The notes beneath the pieces are model-generated. The model was not told the DNA's origin. It did no database searches and was given only the letters and a program-made list of their open reading frames with translations. Below are positions 1 to 10,475 of a stretch of DNA of 64,000 nucleotides, piece by piece. The position numbers were made by a program, and so were the translations under genes. Position 1 is the first letter of the stretch; each line of letters begins with the position of its first letter. This stretch comes from Echinococcus granulosus (taxonomy: Eukaryota; Platyhelminthes; Cestoda; Cyclophyllidea; Taeniidae). Location of the stretch: NCBI RefSeq assembly GCF_000524195.1, contig NW_020170410.1, positions 252,204 through 316,203 on the forward strand, read 5' to 3'.

Positions 1-1946
1 ACGTGAAGTAATTAATCCTCTGGCAAATGCAGGGAACCACACTGTGGAGAATAGGGACCAACATAGGAATCGGGCTACTTGTTTCGTCGACAATAAAAGC
101 TATCCCTCATAGCACAAAATTAAGTACTAAATCATGTTTTATAAAATAGCATTAATTAGTTTGGGCGATATTTGCTTTTCCCCTACTACGCAGATGGATG
201 TGAAAATGAAAAACACTTCATGCCGAAATTCCACGCAAAGTCCTACCACAAAGTCGTAACTATTAAGTGACAAATATGAGACTTATCTGAACCAGGGAAA
301 GGTGAATAATTCTACATTTAGCCAATCAAACCTCCTAGTACCTGGGACCTCAATGCGCTCAGCTTTTATGTTTTGGTTTCTAGTCTGACTTTCTGCACCA
401 CTCGAAGTCTCATCTATGAGCAATGGGTTATAGCTCAGTTAAGGAGAGTCCATGAAGTTTTTGTCGTTGATGTTAGCGAAATAATCTGCGACACTTAAGA
501 ACCAAGGTTCTAACAGCACAAATTTCTATGAAGGAAAAATTGGTTGGTTGTGCATCCACGCTGTGGACAGCTGTCACCAGCCACTGCGCGTATTCTCCTC
601 ACTGCCTATGTGGGAGGCGATTTATCCATTGACGCAACAGTGCCCCTGTAGACGAGAATGAAGAATACCAAGATCAAGGGCTTTTCAGCCCATACGCGGG
701 TTCGAGATGTCCAGCATATAATGAAGGGCGTCGAGCGTTTCATCTCTTTGTGTCCACATCTTTAACTGACTGCCCCTCACGAGATGTGTACTGAGGAATC
801 GAGAGGTTCGTTGATCCCTGTGCCTACACACCAAGTGTTTGCCTTTTTCTAACTTCTGAGTTAATTCTCTTTTGGCGTTTGATCTAGACATATTTTAGCT
901 ACATTCTGCTCAAGATTGCGCGCACTCCAGCGACGATAAAAAGTCCCGAGTTTAGGGTCATCCTTAGAGCGAATATGATTGGACAAGAATTGGGGTTAGA
1001 AATACTATAAAATTTATCTTAAACTAAATTAAAGTGCATCTGCAAAAGTTGCATGGTAAGCGATCCACTGAGTTTTAACTAATCTGGCGCATTTATACCT
1101 TTTTTGATCCAGCAATCGTGATGAATTTCGGTGCTTCCTAGTGTCTAGTTGTTTCTGAACTTTGATTATTTAGTGTATATTCCAGCGAGTTTTTTTTAGA
1201 CAAATGGGAACTTTGCTTTAAGAAATGCCACTTTTTTACTTTCGAGGAGCAGTCAAAGATTTACCAGCTTTACATTCAAAAAATATTTGTTAAGTCAAAG
1301 CCAGCCTTATTTTAATGCCAATCAATTAAATCTTTAACCTTTGACCTTGACTTATTTGCATTAATACCGCGAATGCCTAAACCAACTGTGCTTTTGAGTG
1401 TGGTGAGAAATTCTCCTTCATCTGCGGTATACTTCAAGCTAAATGGGAGGGTTCTTGTTGATAATTCCTGTTAAACCTGGTGATTTTCGAAGTCAAGGAA
1501 CCCACCGTTGTGTACCTTTCAAAAAAGATGTTTAATTAGGAAAATTTGCGATGCTCGAGGATGGTACCGTCACTTAGTTTTATTCTTAAGCACTTGAGTT
1601 ACTATTGGACTAGTTCAAGATGGATGTCATTAGATCATACTGGCAGTATAGATGATCTCAAAGCCTAGATGCGGTAGTCGTGATTGATGTCATAGCAGTG
1701 AGCCTCTCAACTCTACTGTTTTATCTTCCGTTTTGCTCGGGGAAACCTAATACACAGTGCTGTTTCAAAACAGATTTATCATAAACAGACATGCTCTATA
1801 CTACTTAAGTACAAAAAGAACATATGTAATTTTTGAATTTTGAACTAGAGTATAATTAAACCTGATGGCAATAATCATTAAATTACTTCACTATAAAGGA
1901 AACTTTGATATTTGTGTTCAACCAAAAGGCGATAATTGCCTAACAG
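1..1946. other. AT-rich stretch, no assignable gene
   Basis: No convincing gene was recognised. The only coding-like patch is at about 550-650 on the + strand, where a short open frame holds three Cys residues ending in a CPC-like pair. It could be another exon of the Cys-rich gene that follows, but no clean splice pair was found. The rest is AT-rich and looks intronic or intergenic. Confidence 0.4.
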
Positions 1947-2249
1947 CGAGTTAGATCCTCTCCAGGTAGAAAAATGTCACGAATCTGCCGATGGAGGTAC
2001 ACACCGGGATGCGAAAATGCCACCTCTGGGAGCATAGCCCCATCGGACACCTGTCTGGATGATTTCACCTGTACCTGTGTAAAACTTGGCAACTGCTTGA
2101 GTGCCTGTGCTCTGGAGGAGTGCTTCAACGGTTGTCAACCTTGGTCTCATTGGAGTGTCACTTGTGCCTTCGTATTCCACGGCAATCCGGTGCATCGCAA
2201 TCGGTCTAGGATCTGCAAGTGTGAACTTCAAGATAGCACCTACCCTCAG
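1947..2249 (+). CDS. Cys-rich extracellular exon, unidentified gene (partial)
   Basis: An open 101-codon segment lies between an acceptor (CAACAG-like, ending 1946) and a donor (CAG|GTGGGC at 2250), with phase 0 at both ends. The translated segment has many Cys, including motifs TCTC, CLSAC and CFNGC, plus two possible N-glycosylation sites (NAT and NRS). This suggests a disulphide-rich ectodomain. It is GC-richer than its flanks. Two minus-strand frames over the same stretch are also open, so the strand rests on the Cys pattern and splice sites. The next exon of the same gene is probably the membrane-spanning one ending at 4330. No family was recognised; a GFR-alpha/GAS1-like receptor was considered but not supported enough to name. 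Confidence 0.45.
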
Positions 2250-4029
2250 GTGGGCTCACTTGGGCTATTTTCAAAAGATAATAAGTGTTAGATTAATCCA
2301 AAAAGAGGTTCTTCTGTAAAAAAATGGAAACTTATTTTTCTGTAATACATTCTCGCTACTATTAAAATATCTTAAAATTCTATACTTTGATTTAATCAGT
2401 TCAGTCTACTAATTGCCATAGGAAGGAGATGATCAATAATATCAGCAACTCTCTTTTATATAATTCAGTTGTAATTAATTTGGAGTTCTTAAAAGTCACC
2501 ACTCGTAAGAGAACCTACCGCACTGCGAATGAATTTACTTCCTCCAGAACCTGGTAAATTAACAAAGTATACATGTTTTAATTAAAAATGAAAAGTAGCG
2601 GGGGTGGCGCACATCTATTTGGGAAGAGTTTTTTTTTCAAGTCCCTTGTTTGGGTCATAACCCATTATTGAGTAGGCGGGACTACTTCAGCTGTACGGTT
2701 GACCAAGACGAAGGGACGAAGCCATTGAGTAAAACGTTTGCAGACAAAATAATCCCAAATAGTTTTTGAACTTTTTTACACCATACATTTGATAGATATT
2801 TATTAATTACGAATTTTTATTCGGAAATAAGAATCTCAATCAGAAGTACCGAGGATGACGGAAGTTTCTAGTAAATCGGCATTAAAATTGTTAACTAATG
2901 TCCAGTGGGATGAACTGTTCACCTGTTTTAATCCTTAAAAAATACATGGACTATAATAAATTATATATATGATTGCAATTGCTACGATTTTTAGATATTG
3001 TTGCGCATCTAAAACTGAATAGGTTTTTCATAACATCAAGATTTAAGTCCATAACTTATCTTGAGGTAAATAGAACCCTTAAACTGTTTCAGTGGATAAA
3101 AGTGGGATTTTCATTAAAAAATTTCTAGACATACTTTAATTAGCATTAGGTTGTGGCACATAAAAATTAGAGATTTTTCAGGAATGGTAAGAGCTTCTCC
3201 AAGATTGACTTACTAGATAGAATCTACTGCACAATTGAAATTACCACTTATTCAATTTTACACATTACACATAACATGGTATCAAGGTCAAAAGGTACCA
3301 TATCTAATTGCGGTGTCTTTACCCTCACCTTCCGGGACAACTTAAATCGCTAATTCATTAATCTTCTACGCCAAAAGACCTGATCTTATTGAAATGAAAA
3401 TGGCATCAGAAAGTCACCAAAATCTTCCTGCGTTGTGGTGGAATGTTCACGGATTTTGCCTTGACAATGAATATGCTAAGGACTAACTAACGTGGAGATG
3501 CCCTTCAAATGAATAGTATAATTGAGTAAAAGATCGTCTTCAGATGTATTTTTAAACATCCTCGACGTCTGCTTAGATGATATCTGGTCTTATTAAGTAA
3601 CCATCTAGTGGTCGTTTGCTCACCGTTTTAAGGATGCTCTTCAAGCACGTAGGAAGCTAAATAGCTCAACTTTTTATTTAGTAATCTTAATTTTAGAGCC
3701 ATCGCCTTTTAGTTTTAGCTATTCTTTGAAGATTTCTTACGCAGTCACTATGCGGCAGCTCACTATATGGAACAGAAGCCATAAAAATGAATTTTTTATA
3801 GGAAGGAGGGAAGTCCTGCCGTACCCCAGGGTTGGCTAAAGCTATGTAATTTTGGTTACGAATCCATCCACTTTATCATTATTAATGGCAACAATTTAAG
3901 ATCTTAGAGAAAAATTAACCAACAACATGTTATAATGGAAAGTGAATGCCACATTCCAAATTGCTTAGCACCGTGATGAGAATAATGCTGCGACGTCTGC
4001 CGTTGAATCCCATAGATAAATATCAACAG

Positions 4030-4330
4030 CACCTGTTGGCAGTACTCAACGTGCGAGACGAAATGGGAGCTCTATCGCTTCCTCCTCTTCCTCTTCACCT
4101 GTGTGGTCGTGATTAAATTGGCGGTAGTGGTAGGTACGGGCCTCGTAGCCTTCTTCGCTCCATCTCCAGCTGAACAGCATGTGCCCGGCTTTAATCTGCA
4201 CCCCGTCGACACGACCATTGGACTGGCCGAGGATGTCTCGATCGCAGAAGACGAGGAAAGGTTAAAGGAGACAGTGGAGAGGGGAGGAAACGAGGAAGGA
4301 AGAGAAATGGGAATAAAAGTTGAAGTGTGA
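4030..4330 (+). CDS. Terminal exon: single-pass membrane protein with acidic tail (partial gene)
   Basis: After an acceptor at 4028-4029 (or alternatively at 4040-4041) the frame encodes two close Cys, then a long hydrophobic stretch (core FLLFLFTCVVV...VVVGTGLVAFF) that can span a membrane. A tail of about 65 residues follows, rich in Glu with some Arg and Lys, ending at TGA 4328-4330. The alternative acceptor is in phase with the Cys-rich exon that ends at 2249, so the two can be joined as ectodomain, membrane helix and cytoplasmic tail. AATAAA lies 41 bases after the stop, which supports a real 3' end. The protein family is not recognised, and intermediate exons between 2250 and 4030 may exist. 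Confidence 0.5.
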
Positions 4331-4370
4331 TGTTTCTTTTCTGGCTATTGAATAGTGAAATAGTTGACAC

Positions 4371-4376
4371 AATAAA
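4371..4376 (+). promoter_or_regulatory. Poly(A) signal AATAAA
   Basis: A canonical AATAAA follows the stop codon of the membrane-protein exon by about 40 bases on the same strand. It fits as the polyadenylation signal of that gene. Confidence 0.55.
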
Positions 4377-4399
4377 TCGTTCACCCCACGGTCTATCCA

Positions 4400-5593
4400 T
4401 TAACTTTCACTCTCATTTGTTTTGTCTTTTGATAAACTTTTCAGATTAACATTTAGCCATTCTTTCGTTAGTTAAAATATTCATTTATCTCCTTAGCAAT
4501 GTACTCACCCTCTTCACTTGGCTTGTCTTTTATTAGTCTAACCCTCCTTCAAATTATCGTATCATAATTTTTCATTTGTAAATGCACCCAATTCTTCAGT
4601 CATTTGCATAAAAACAATTTATGTGTTTGTCATTTTGGGGTGCAGCTATCAATAAAAAGTGAGGGGAAAAACTGTACTCTTTGATCATTTTGATCACTTA
4701 TAACTTCTCTCAAATGATTACCCGTCTATTCTATTGACCATAAATTGCTCTACTAAATGTCAAACTTCTCCTTTCTTTGCATGTTTACGAAGAAATCTTT
4801 AAACCATCTCACTACTCAATCAGTTATAATCTAACTTTTCATTGATTCATATTTTCATAAGGTGTCAATAAAAGACCGCCAGTACATTAAAAAAGCAAAG
4901 ATCTTGTTTTATAAAACTATCAATGCATATATGCGACCACTAATCCAAATGAGCTGTAGGGCGAGACTCACCGGTCTCATTTTCTTAGTTGTAGGCCACT
5001 AACACAACACCTATTCGATATGAACACTTCCTGTTTCCTATCGTTTCAACCAGACCCCCCATTGCTAACATTTTCATTGCTTCAAGGAAATTTTACGATC
5101 ACTGCTATTACAGAGTGAGCACAACCACGATTGCCTTTAATGTTACTACTACGTATAACACTTCACCGCAATGTTTTAAATCTAGTTTGGCCATATTACA
5201 GCCGTATAGCGGTCGAGCTACCTGTGAAGGCCTTGGAAGATTGCAAGCAGCCACCCTGCGAACGTGCAAAAGGAGGGGATAGAAGGATGAATAAAAGTTC
5301 CAGAACTCCACAGCAAACAGCAGCAAGTACGCATAGTTAGGCCAAGTACAACCTTCTCACCTCTTAGGAAGATTCGACATTCCTTTCCTCCCCAACCAAT
5401 GAGGAAGACACTTCAAACATAATCTCTATTTATCTGCTTGTTCCATGCATTAAAAAAGGGGAAAAATGATCGCTATTACACAGAAAGCACAACCGCAACT
5501 AATGTTTAGTAATACAGAAGAAAATGGAAATTATATAAGCTTAACCTAAATGCTTGGTATGTATGTGAGAAGCGGGGGAGGGGTACAAAATCC
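4400..5593. other. Intergenic stretch between convergent genes
   Basis: This interval lies between the 3' end of the + strand membrane-protein gene and the 3' end of the minus-strand ZIP7 gene. Short open frames on both strands around 5100-5340 have no recognisable content. It probably holds the 3' UTR of ZIP7. Confidence 0.4.
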
Positions 5594-8255
5594 TCATTCA
5601 AACAGACCAATCACTGCCATCAACGCAATACCAAGGATCACAGCTGTGAGTTCAGCCGCAGCCTGTCCGATTCGCCGAGCCACCTTGGCGGCTGGCCGAC
5701 GCTCGCCAGTCTGATGGTCAGCGAGCAGATCGGGCAATACGGAGGCCAACGCAATGTAGATAAACCCACCCGCGGTGAAGGGCAGCAAGCAGGTAGTAAT
5801 GAGCTCCGGCGAAAGAACGAAACTGGTGGTAGACTCTCTGCTATCCGCTCCGACGCCAGCTGCGAGAAGACTTAAGCCAGCACCGAGGAGTGCGCCCAGA
5901 GCTGTAACGAGCTGCAGTAGCATAGCCTAAACAAAAATCAGGAGCTACTTATTAGAAACTAAGTAGGTTGCGCCAAATTTCGAATCAAATGCATTCTCTT
6001 CGTCGATTTTATTATCTAGTCAAGCAGGTGGCAAAAAAAATTCAGTCAGATTAGGAGTCCTTTTCAGCCCACAAAAAGACATTCCGTGTATTTTGAATGG
6101 TGCTATTTTTAAGAGCTACGCTTCATAAGACGCCGTTTTTGTCTGTGTTAACCCGAAAAATACCGCTCGCCTAATTGCAAGTCCCCTTCTCCTTCTACTA
6201 CCACCATTTCGTCCGATTCGGTTAATGCACACGTCCACTCACTGTACCTAACTTGAACTAATCATTAACCACCTTGATTTTAGCGTGGATTATCGTTATG
6301 CCAGCTCCTAAGAACAAGAAGCAAGCTGGAGATGGGGTCTTCAAACAGCCACCATACTGCACGCGTACGCCATTGCTAAGGATGTTATCAGTGCTTCCAC
6401 TTCGCATTGCAAAATCATGACTCCAATGCAATTCAAAGAGAAGTAAACCACAACCCAAGCACCGCCGAGTCCCTACGAAAAGTAAATTGCGTTAGCATCA
6501 CAAAATACCAATCAAAAACAGTGAAACCAGAAGAGCGTGCGCCATACTTGGAAAACCTCACAAATAATATATGCAGAAGATGAGTTCACTAATCGCAATA
6601 CCAAACAAAAGGGGGAATGAACCAATGAGAGTTGGGATTAAAGAGATGTCGCGGCACCTCAACATGACTAAACTAAACGCCGTTTAAAAAGGGAGAAAAA
6701 TAATACTTAGCGACCTAGACCGCAGAGATAATCAAGGAACATACCCGATGAACCCCACAGCCAGACTTAATAAGAATCGCGTAGTCACCGATTTCGTGAG
6801 GCAATTCGTGGATAAGCACAGTCAGAGTGGTAACGTAGCCCACGTTACGGCTTATCAGGAAAGATCCAGCTAGAATAGGAACAGAAACAGGTAGGCCTAT
6901 AAGATAAACATTTGACCAACTTAAAATCAAAAGGTCTGCAGCGCATAAAAAACAATCCACAAATCAAATATATGCTAGCAAACTACTAAAACGAGCAAAA
7001 GCGATCAGACCATTAAACAAGATACAAAAGAGCTCATTTTTTGGCATGTTGGAAGGGAATAAACAAGCTAAGCAAAAGGGTGCCACTACAAAAAAAACTG
7101 CAAACTGGTCATAAAAAGAGGCTCCATTACATTCCCAAATGAGACAATGACCCAGACAAGCGAGTGAGAAACAGAGGGCTAGAGACATGAAAAGGCAAAT
7201 GACGTGATAGGCCTACCGATTGCGATGCCATCGGTGACATTGTGCGTGAAATCTGCGGCGAGATTCAGATATCCAGCTGTGTTCATACCTAGAAAACTCA
7301 GGCGATAACAAAAACTCGAGTACGACCTAGCAAGAAAATGTGGCCAAAAAATCAAGGACAAACCTGGCCTGCTTTTAGTCTTGTTCTTGCTAGGGCCATT
7401 GGAGACCGAAGCACCGCCATTGCTATTCCCTGCTTTGGCGTTTTTCTGCTTCTTACCATCATTCTCACTAACAAGCGAGCTATGAGAGTGGTCACGACCA
7501 CTTCGCACGAAACGGAGAGACTTGTCAATACACAAAAAGACGAAAATCCCACCGATAACGCAGAGGAAGACACATGTATTTCTGTCCCCCAGGGAGTGTG
7601 AGTGACCATGAGCGTCGTGATGGTTTTCGTTGTGGTTATGGCCGTGGGCGTGAGAGAGGGCGTGGGGGATGAGATGGAGGAAAGCATCACCAAGGAGCCC
7701 GCCTGCCGCAAATCCGAGAAGGATCTTGAGCAGCTCACGATGTTTGTTGAGATCAGGAACGAGAAAAAGAAGAATGAAGGGTGCTAAACTGATGCCCACA
7801 ACCGCACCAACCGTATCCATCCATATTTGACTGGAACGAGATTTGATATCGTAATGTTCGTGAGGATGATCATACTCATGAAGATGATCCCGATGCTGAT
7901 CATGAGGATGGCCATGAGCGTGAGAATGGCTAGGGAGTGAGCACATTCGTGTAAGTTTTATATTAAACCAACCACGTGCGAAAGTATTCTTGTGAGGCAA
8001 CACCACAGTTGGACTGGTATATATGTAATAAACGAGAATAAAAATACACGCAAAGTCTGCTCGATGCTACAAATACCAAGTTGAATTGAATTAATGTAAT
8101 TTGAGAAGGACAATAATAAGCAACTGCATGGGATGTTACGATAAAGATTACCTTTCCGAAGCTTCGCCGGAGTGAACATTCTCACCAAACGAGGCTTTTG
8201 TAAAGGCTGCCAAGAGGAGGAAGACAAGGAGCGTGGCCGCCACGTAGCGCATCAT
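5594..8255 (-). CDS. SLC39A7: Zinc transporter ZIP7 (SLC39A7, KE4/Catsup family)
   Basis: The product releases zinc from the ER/Golgi lumen into the cytosol in known family members. Exons in gene order: 8255-8152, 7929-7364, 7288-7217, 6869-6745 and 5926-5594. They total 1200 nt (399 aa plus stop), and phases agree at every junction. The first exon starts with a Met-Met pair and a hydrophobic signal-peptide-like segment. Exon 2 carries a His/Asp-rich stretch ([12 protein letters not shown]), membrane segments and a second His-rich loop ([12 protein letters not shown]). Exon 3 has the HNVTDG motif and exon 4 the [10 protein letters not shown] motif; these supply the metal-binding residues of the ZIP family and are intact. 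The last exon has [14 protein letters not shown], as in animal ZIP7, and ends in LFE. It is somewhat shorter than human ZIP7 (469 aa), mostly in the His-rich loops. Nothing looks broken. Confidence 0.93.
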
Positions 8256-8995
8256 CACCAAAATGAGAAAGGCATCATAAACCAAGCCAATGAAAAAACA
8301 GTTACAAGTGCAAGAATAACCTTGACCCAGTTGACGGAGGAGTGGAAATGTAAAACAAATTTTCTTTCAAATGGCATTCCTTAAATGCAGCTAATTTATG
8401 TTTCTCTTTTTAAGGGGATAAACTAAAATGTAAAAGCATTAACTCTACGTAGTAGATGGGATGCAAAATGTGACTTAAAGCAAAATAGGTAATTAATTTA
8501 GCAAACTTATATAATAATAAGCTGCAGCATCGTAGGGGACAGGTTTTGTGCGTTAGGTGCGTAATTACACCTTTGCATCTCGACAAAGGCCTATCATCAT
8601 TTTTAAGCCTCTTTACAGCATTCGCTTGTTGACCCACTATTAGTGTTCACGGTAATGGTTCGGTATTTTGTGCCATGTATGGCTAGCAAAGCAGAGACTT
8701 CCTTAAAGAAAAGTTACGACATAATACTTTAGCAGGACATGCATCGTTAACAATCAGATAAGTTTGGAGCTACTGGCATGGCGCAAAGGCCAGGCCGCAT
8801 GTTGGCGTTACAATTTTGTAACGGCCTTGCTACTGAAAACGTAAGCCAAAATTGCAATCAGAGTATTACCATGCATACCCTTTCACACTTCTTGAACTAT
8901 AATACAACTTCAGCAATGACTCGAAATGCTGCTTTGTCAGTGGCGGGAAGCAAACCTGATCGAGTAGGGAAAACATCCTGATTAGGCCATTGCAC
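8256..8995. other. Upstream region of ZIP7 with LTR debris
   Basis: This interval should hold the 5' UTR and promoter of the minus-strand ZIP7 gene, but no motif could be assigned. At about 8763-8802 the sequence CTACTGGCATGGC and what follows resemble the middle of the LTR found whole at 18855-19051, so it is probably an old fragment of that element. No gene was seen. Confidence 0.4.
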
Positions 8996-9052
8996 CACGC
9001 CAGGCGTGCTGGCCTTCGGGTCATGGCAGTAGCTCAAATACCTCTGCGTTGA

Positions 9053-9061
<9 letters not shown>
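8996..9061 (-). mobile_element. Partial LTR (TRIM-like element), minus orientation
   Basis: The stretch containing GGCCTTCGGGTCATGGCAG and GCGTTGAATGTATA is a diverged reverse complement of the middle of the 197-bp LTR at 18855-19051. It runs into a TA repeat and then an assembly gap. The other half of the LTR is missing or lies in the gap. Confidence 0.65.

Positions 9062-9087
<26 letters not shown>
9055..9087. repeat. (TA)n microsatellite at gap edge
   Basis: An uninterrupted run of about 16 TA dinucleotides abuts the N block. In the intact LTR copy the same place holds a short (AT) stretch, so the run probably arose by expansion inside the LTR. Confidence 0.85.
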
Positions 9088-9187
9088 NNNNNNNNNNNNN
9101 NNNNNNNNNNNNNNNNNNNNNNNNNNNNNNNNNNNNNNNNNNNNNNNNNNNNNNNNNNNNNNNNNNNNNNNNNNNNNNNNNNNNNNN
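9088..9187. other. Assembly gap of 100 N
   Basis: Exactly 100 N, the usual placeholder for a scaffold gap of unknown size. LTR pieces in opposite orientation lie on its two sides, so the gap was probably caused by the repeat. Open frames running through the N are artefacts. Confidence 0.98.
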
Positions 9188-9266
9188 GCGAGGTACAAGG
9201 GGGCTAATTCAAAGTACAAAAGTGGCTCCTCACCAATACCGAGGGATAAACCACTATCATATTACA
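9188..9266 (+). mobile_element. Partial LTR 3' part (TRIM-like), plus orientation
   Basis: GCGAGGTACAAGGGGGC through CCACTATCATATTACA matches the last 80 bases of the LTR at 18855-19051, differing at only a few positions. It ends in the same TTACA terminus. Confidence 0.85.
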
Positions 9267-9943
9267 TATGTACTGTTCACGCAATATGTTTTCTTTCGTC
9301 TTCGTGGAATTCTTGGGACGCTACATAAGTCTGTGAAGACTAGTATCAAGAAGCTTAAAAAGGACTGACTGACTTGAGCTAATTGTACTATTCTAATGCG
9401 AAACCGCCTACCGCACCTGCATGGTGTTATTTATAAGGTTAGAAAAATGCTGCGCCACCTCCACCTCTCTTCTAGCTGAATGGAATCGGGATAGACGTCT
9501 TGGTATCACTGAAACGGTGGCAAGTGGAATGTAAGCCAAATAATATCTCTGTGACCTGGGTTCTAGGGTTATTCTCTTCCTCTTTGCGACTGGTATACGA
9601 ATTTACTTGGTTGTAGGCCACCATCTAGTCTTGAGCAGTACAAAGCCAACCAATTTCTTCTCTTCCAATACAGTTCACAAATAGGACGAAGCCCTGGTTA
9701 CCGTAGAATTGGCCCGGGTGCCTTCGTGATGGTAAGATCAAATGTCTTTTCGCATGCATAAAAACGCAATGGGTAGCGACCCTGGCCTGTGCGTGATTAA
9801 AAAACCAACAATGTCGTGGCAATCGACGCAAAAGACTGATAACGGGGAGCACCAGGGCCGACGTTCAGAAGAGGAGGGCCGTGCGATTACCTAGCACTTC
9901 ACTTAATGTATGCTCAATTATGTAAGCACTTTGGTCTCTGCAG
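9267..9943. other. Unassigned intergenic sequence
   Basis: No exon with a usable splice pair and recognisable content was found. A 75-codon minus-strand open frame at 9625-9852 has no recognisable motif. Confidence 0.35.
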
Positions 9944-10075
9944 GTTGTATTTCAGATCTAAGACATGGCCTTCCGAGCGAGGCAATAGACTCCAGCCCAG
10001 CTCTTCAGCACATTTGTGGTGCTGCCATGGCTTATTACGACTCCAACAAGGACTTGAGATGCTACGCCGATAAAA
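9944..10075 (+). pseudogene. Isolated exon resembling S28 serine carboxypeptidase (DPP7/PRCP-like)
   Basis: A 132-nt open segment lies between a good acceptor (TCTCTGCAG) and a donor (AAA|GTAAC), with phase 1 at both ends. Its peptide (SSPALQHICGAAMAYYDSN, then RCYAD) resembles the part of S28 peptidases with an L-x-x-L-x-G-x-x-x-x-Y-N core before a conserved CY pair. No other peptidase exon was recognised nearby, and the neighbours on both sides are minus-strand genes, so this is probably a displaced or decayed exon. The family match is from memory of one short motif and could be chance. Confidence 0.33.
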
Positions 10076-10475
10076 GTAACAAACTCATTCTATTCCGTTC
10101 CCAATTTCAGCATTGTCGAAAGGTGACTTTGAGGAGCTGACTAGGTTACAGGTGTCCTCATTCATAACTCCAGGTCCTAATTTGAACCTAAATTGTCATG
10201 GATATTACACGGCTAAGGACCATATTTTTCAGGTGTAACATCAACGATTGACCCATAATTTGAGAGTGGGACACAGCACTGCCGCAGAAGTCAAGCTAGA
10301 CAATAACTCACACCCAGCCAGCCAGGATAGTGAATCACGAATTCCGTATCGACGCCTGGACCAACGAATCCATACAGGAGCGTCTGTTGCACTATAGTGC
10401 ACAACTGCCTTAGACAGCGTACTAATCTTTATACACAACATTAGCTTAAAGGCTGTACAAATAGGACGGGGTGAG

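Noticed and set aside
7338..7787. Plus-strand frames over the His-rich part of ZIP7
   Set aside because: They are shadows of the minus-strand transporter, whose exons are continuous in phase and family-conserved.
9034..9328. Open frames crossing the N block on both strands
   Set aside because: They consist of TA repeats and unknown residues and are artefacts of the gap.
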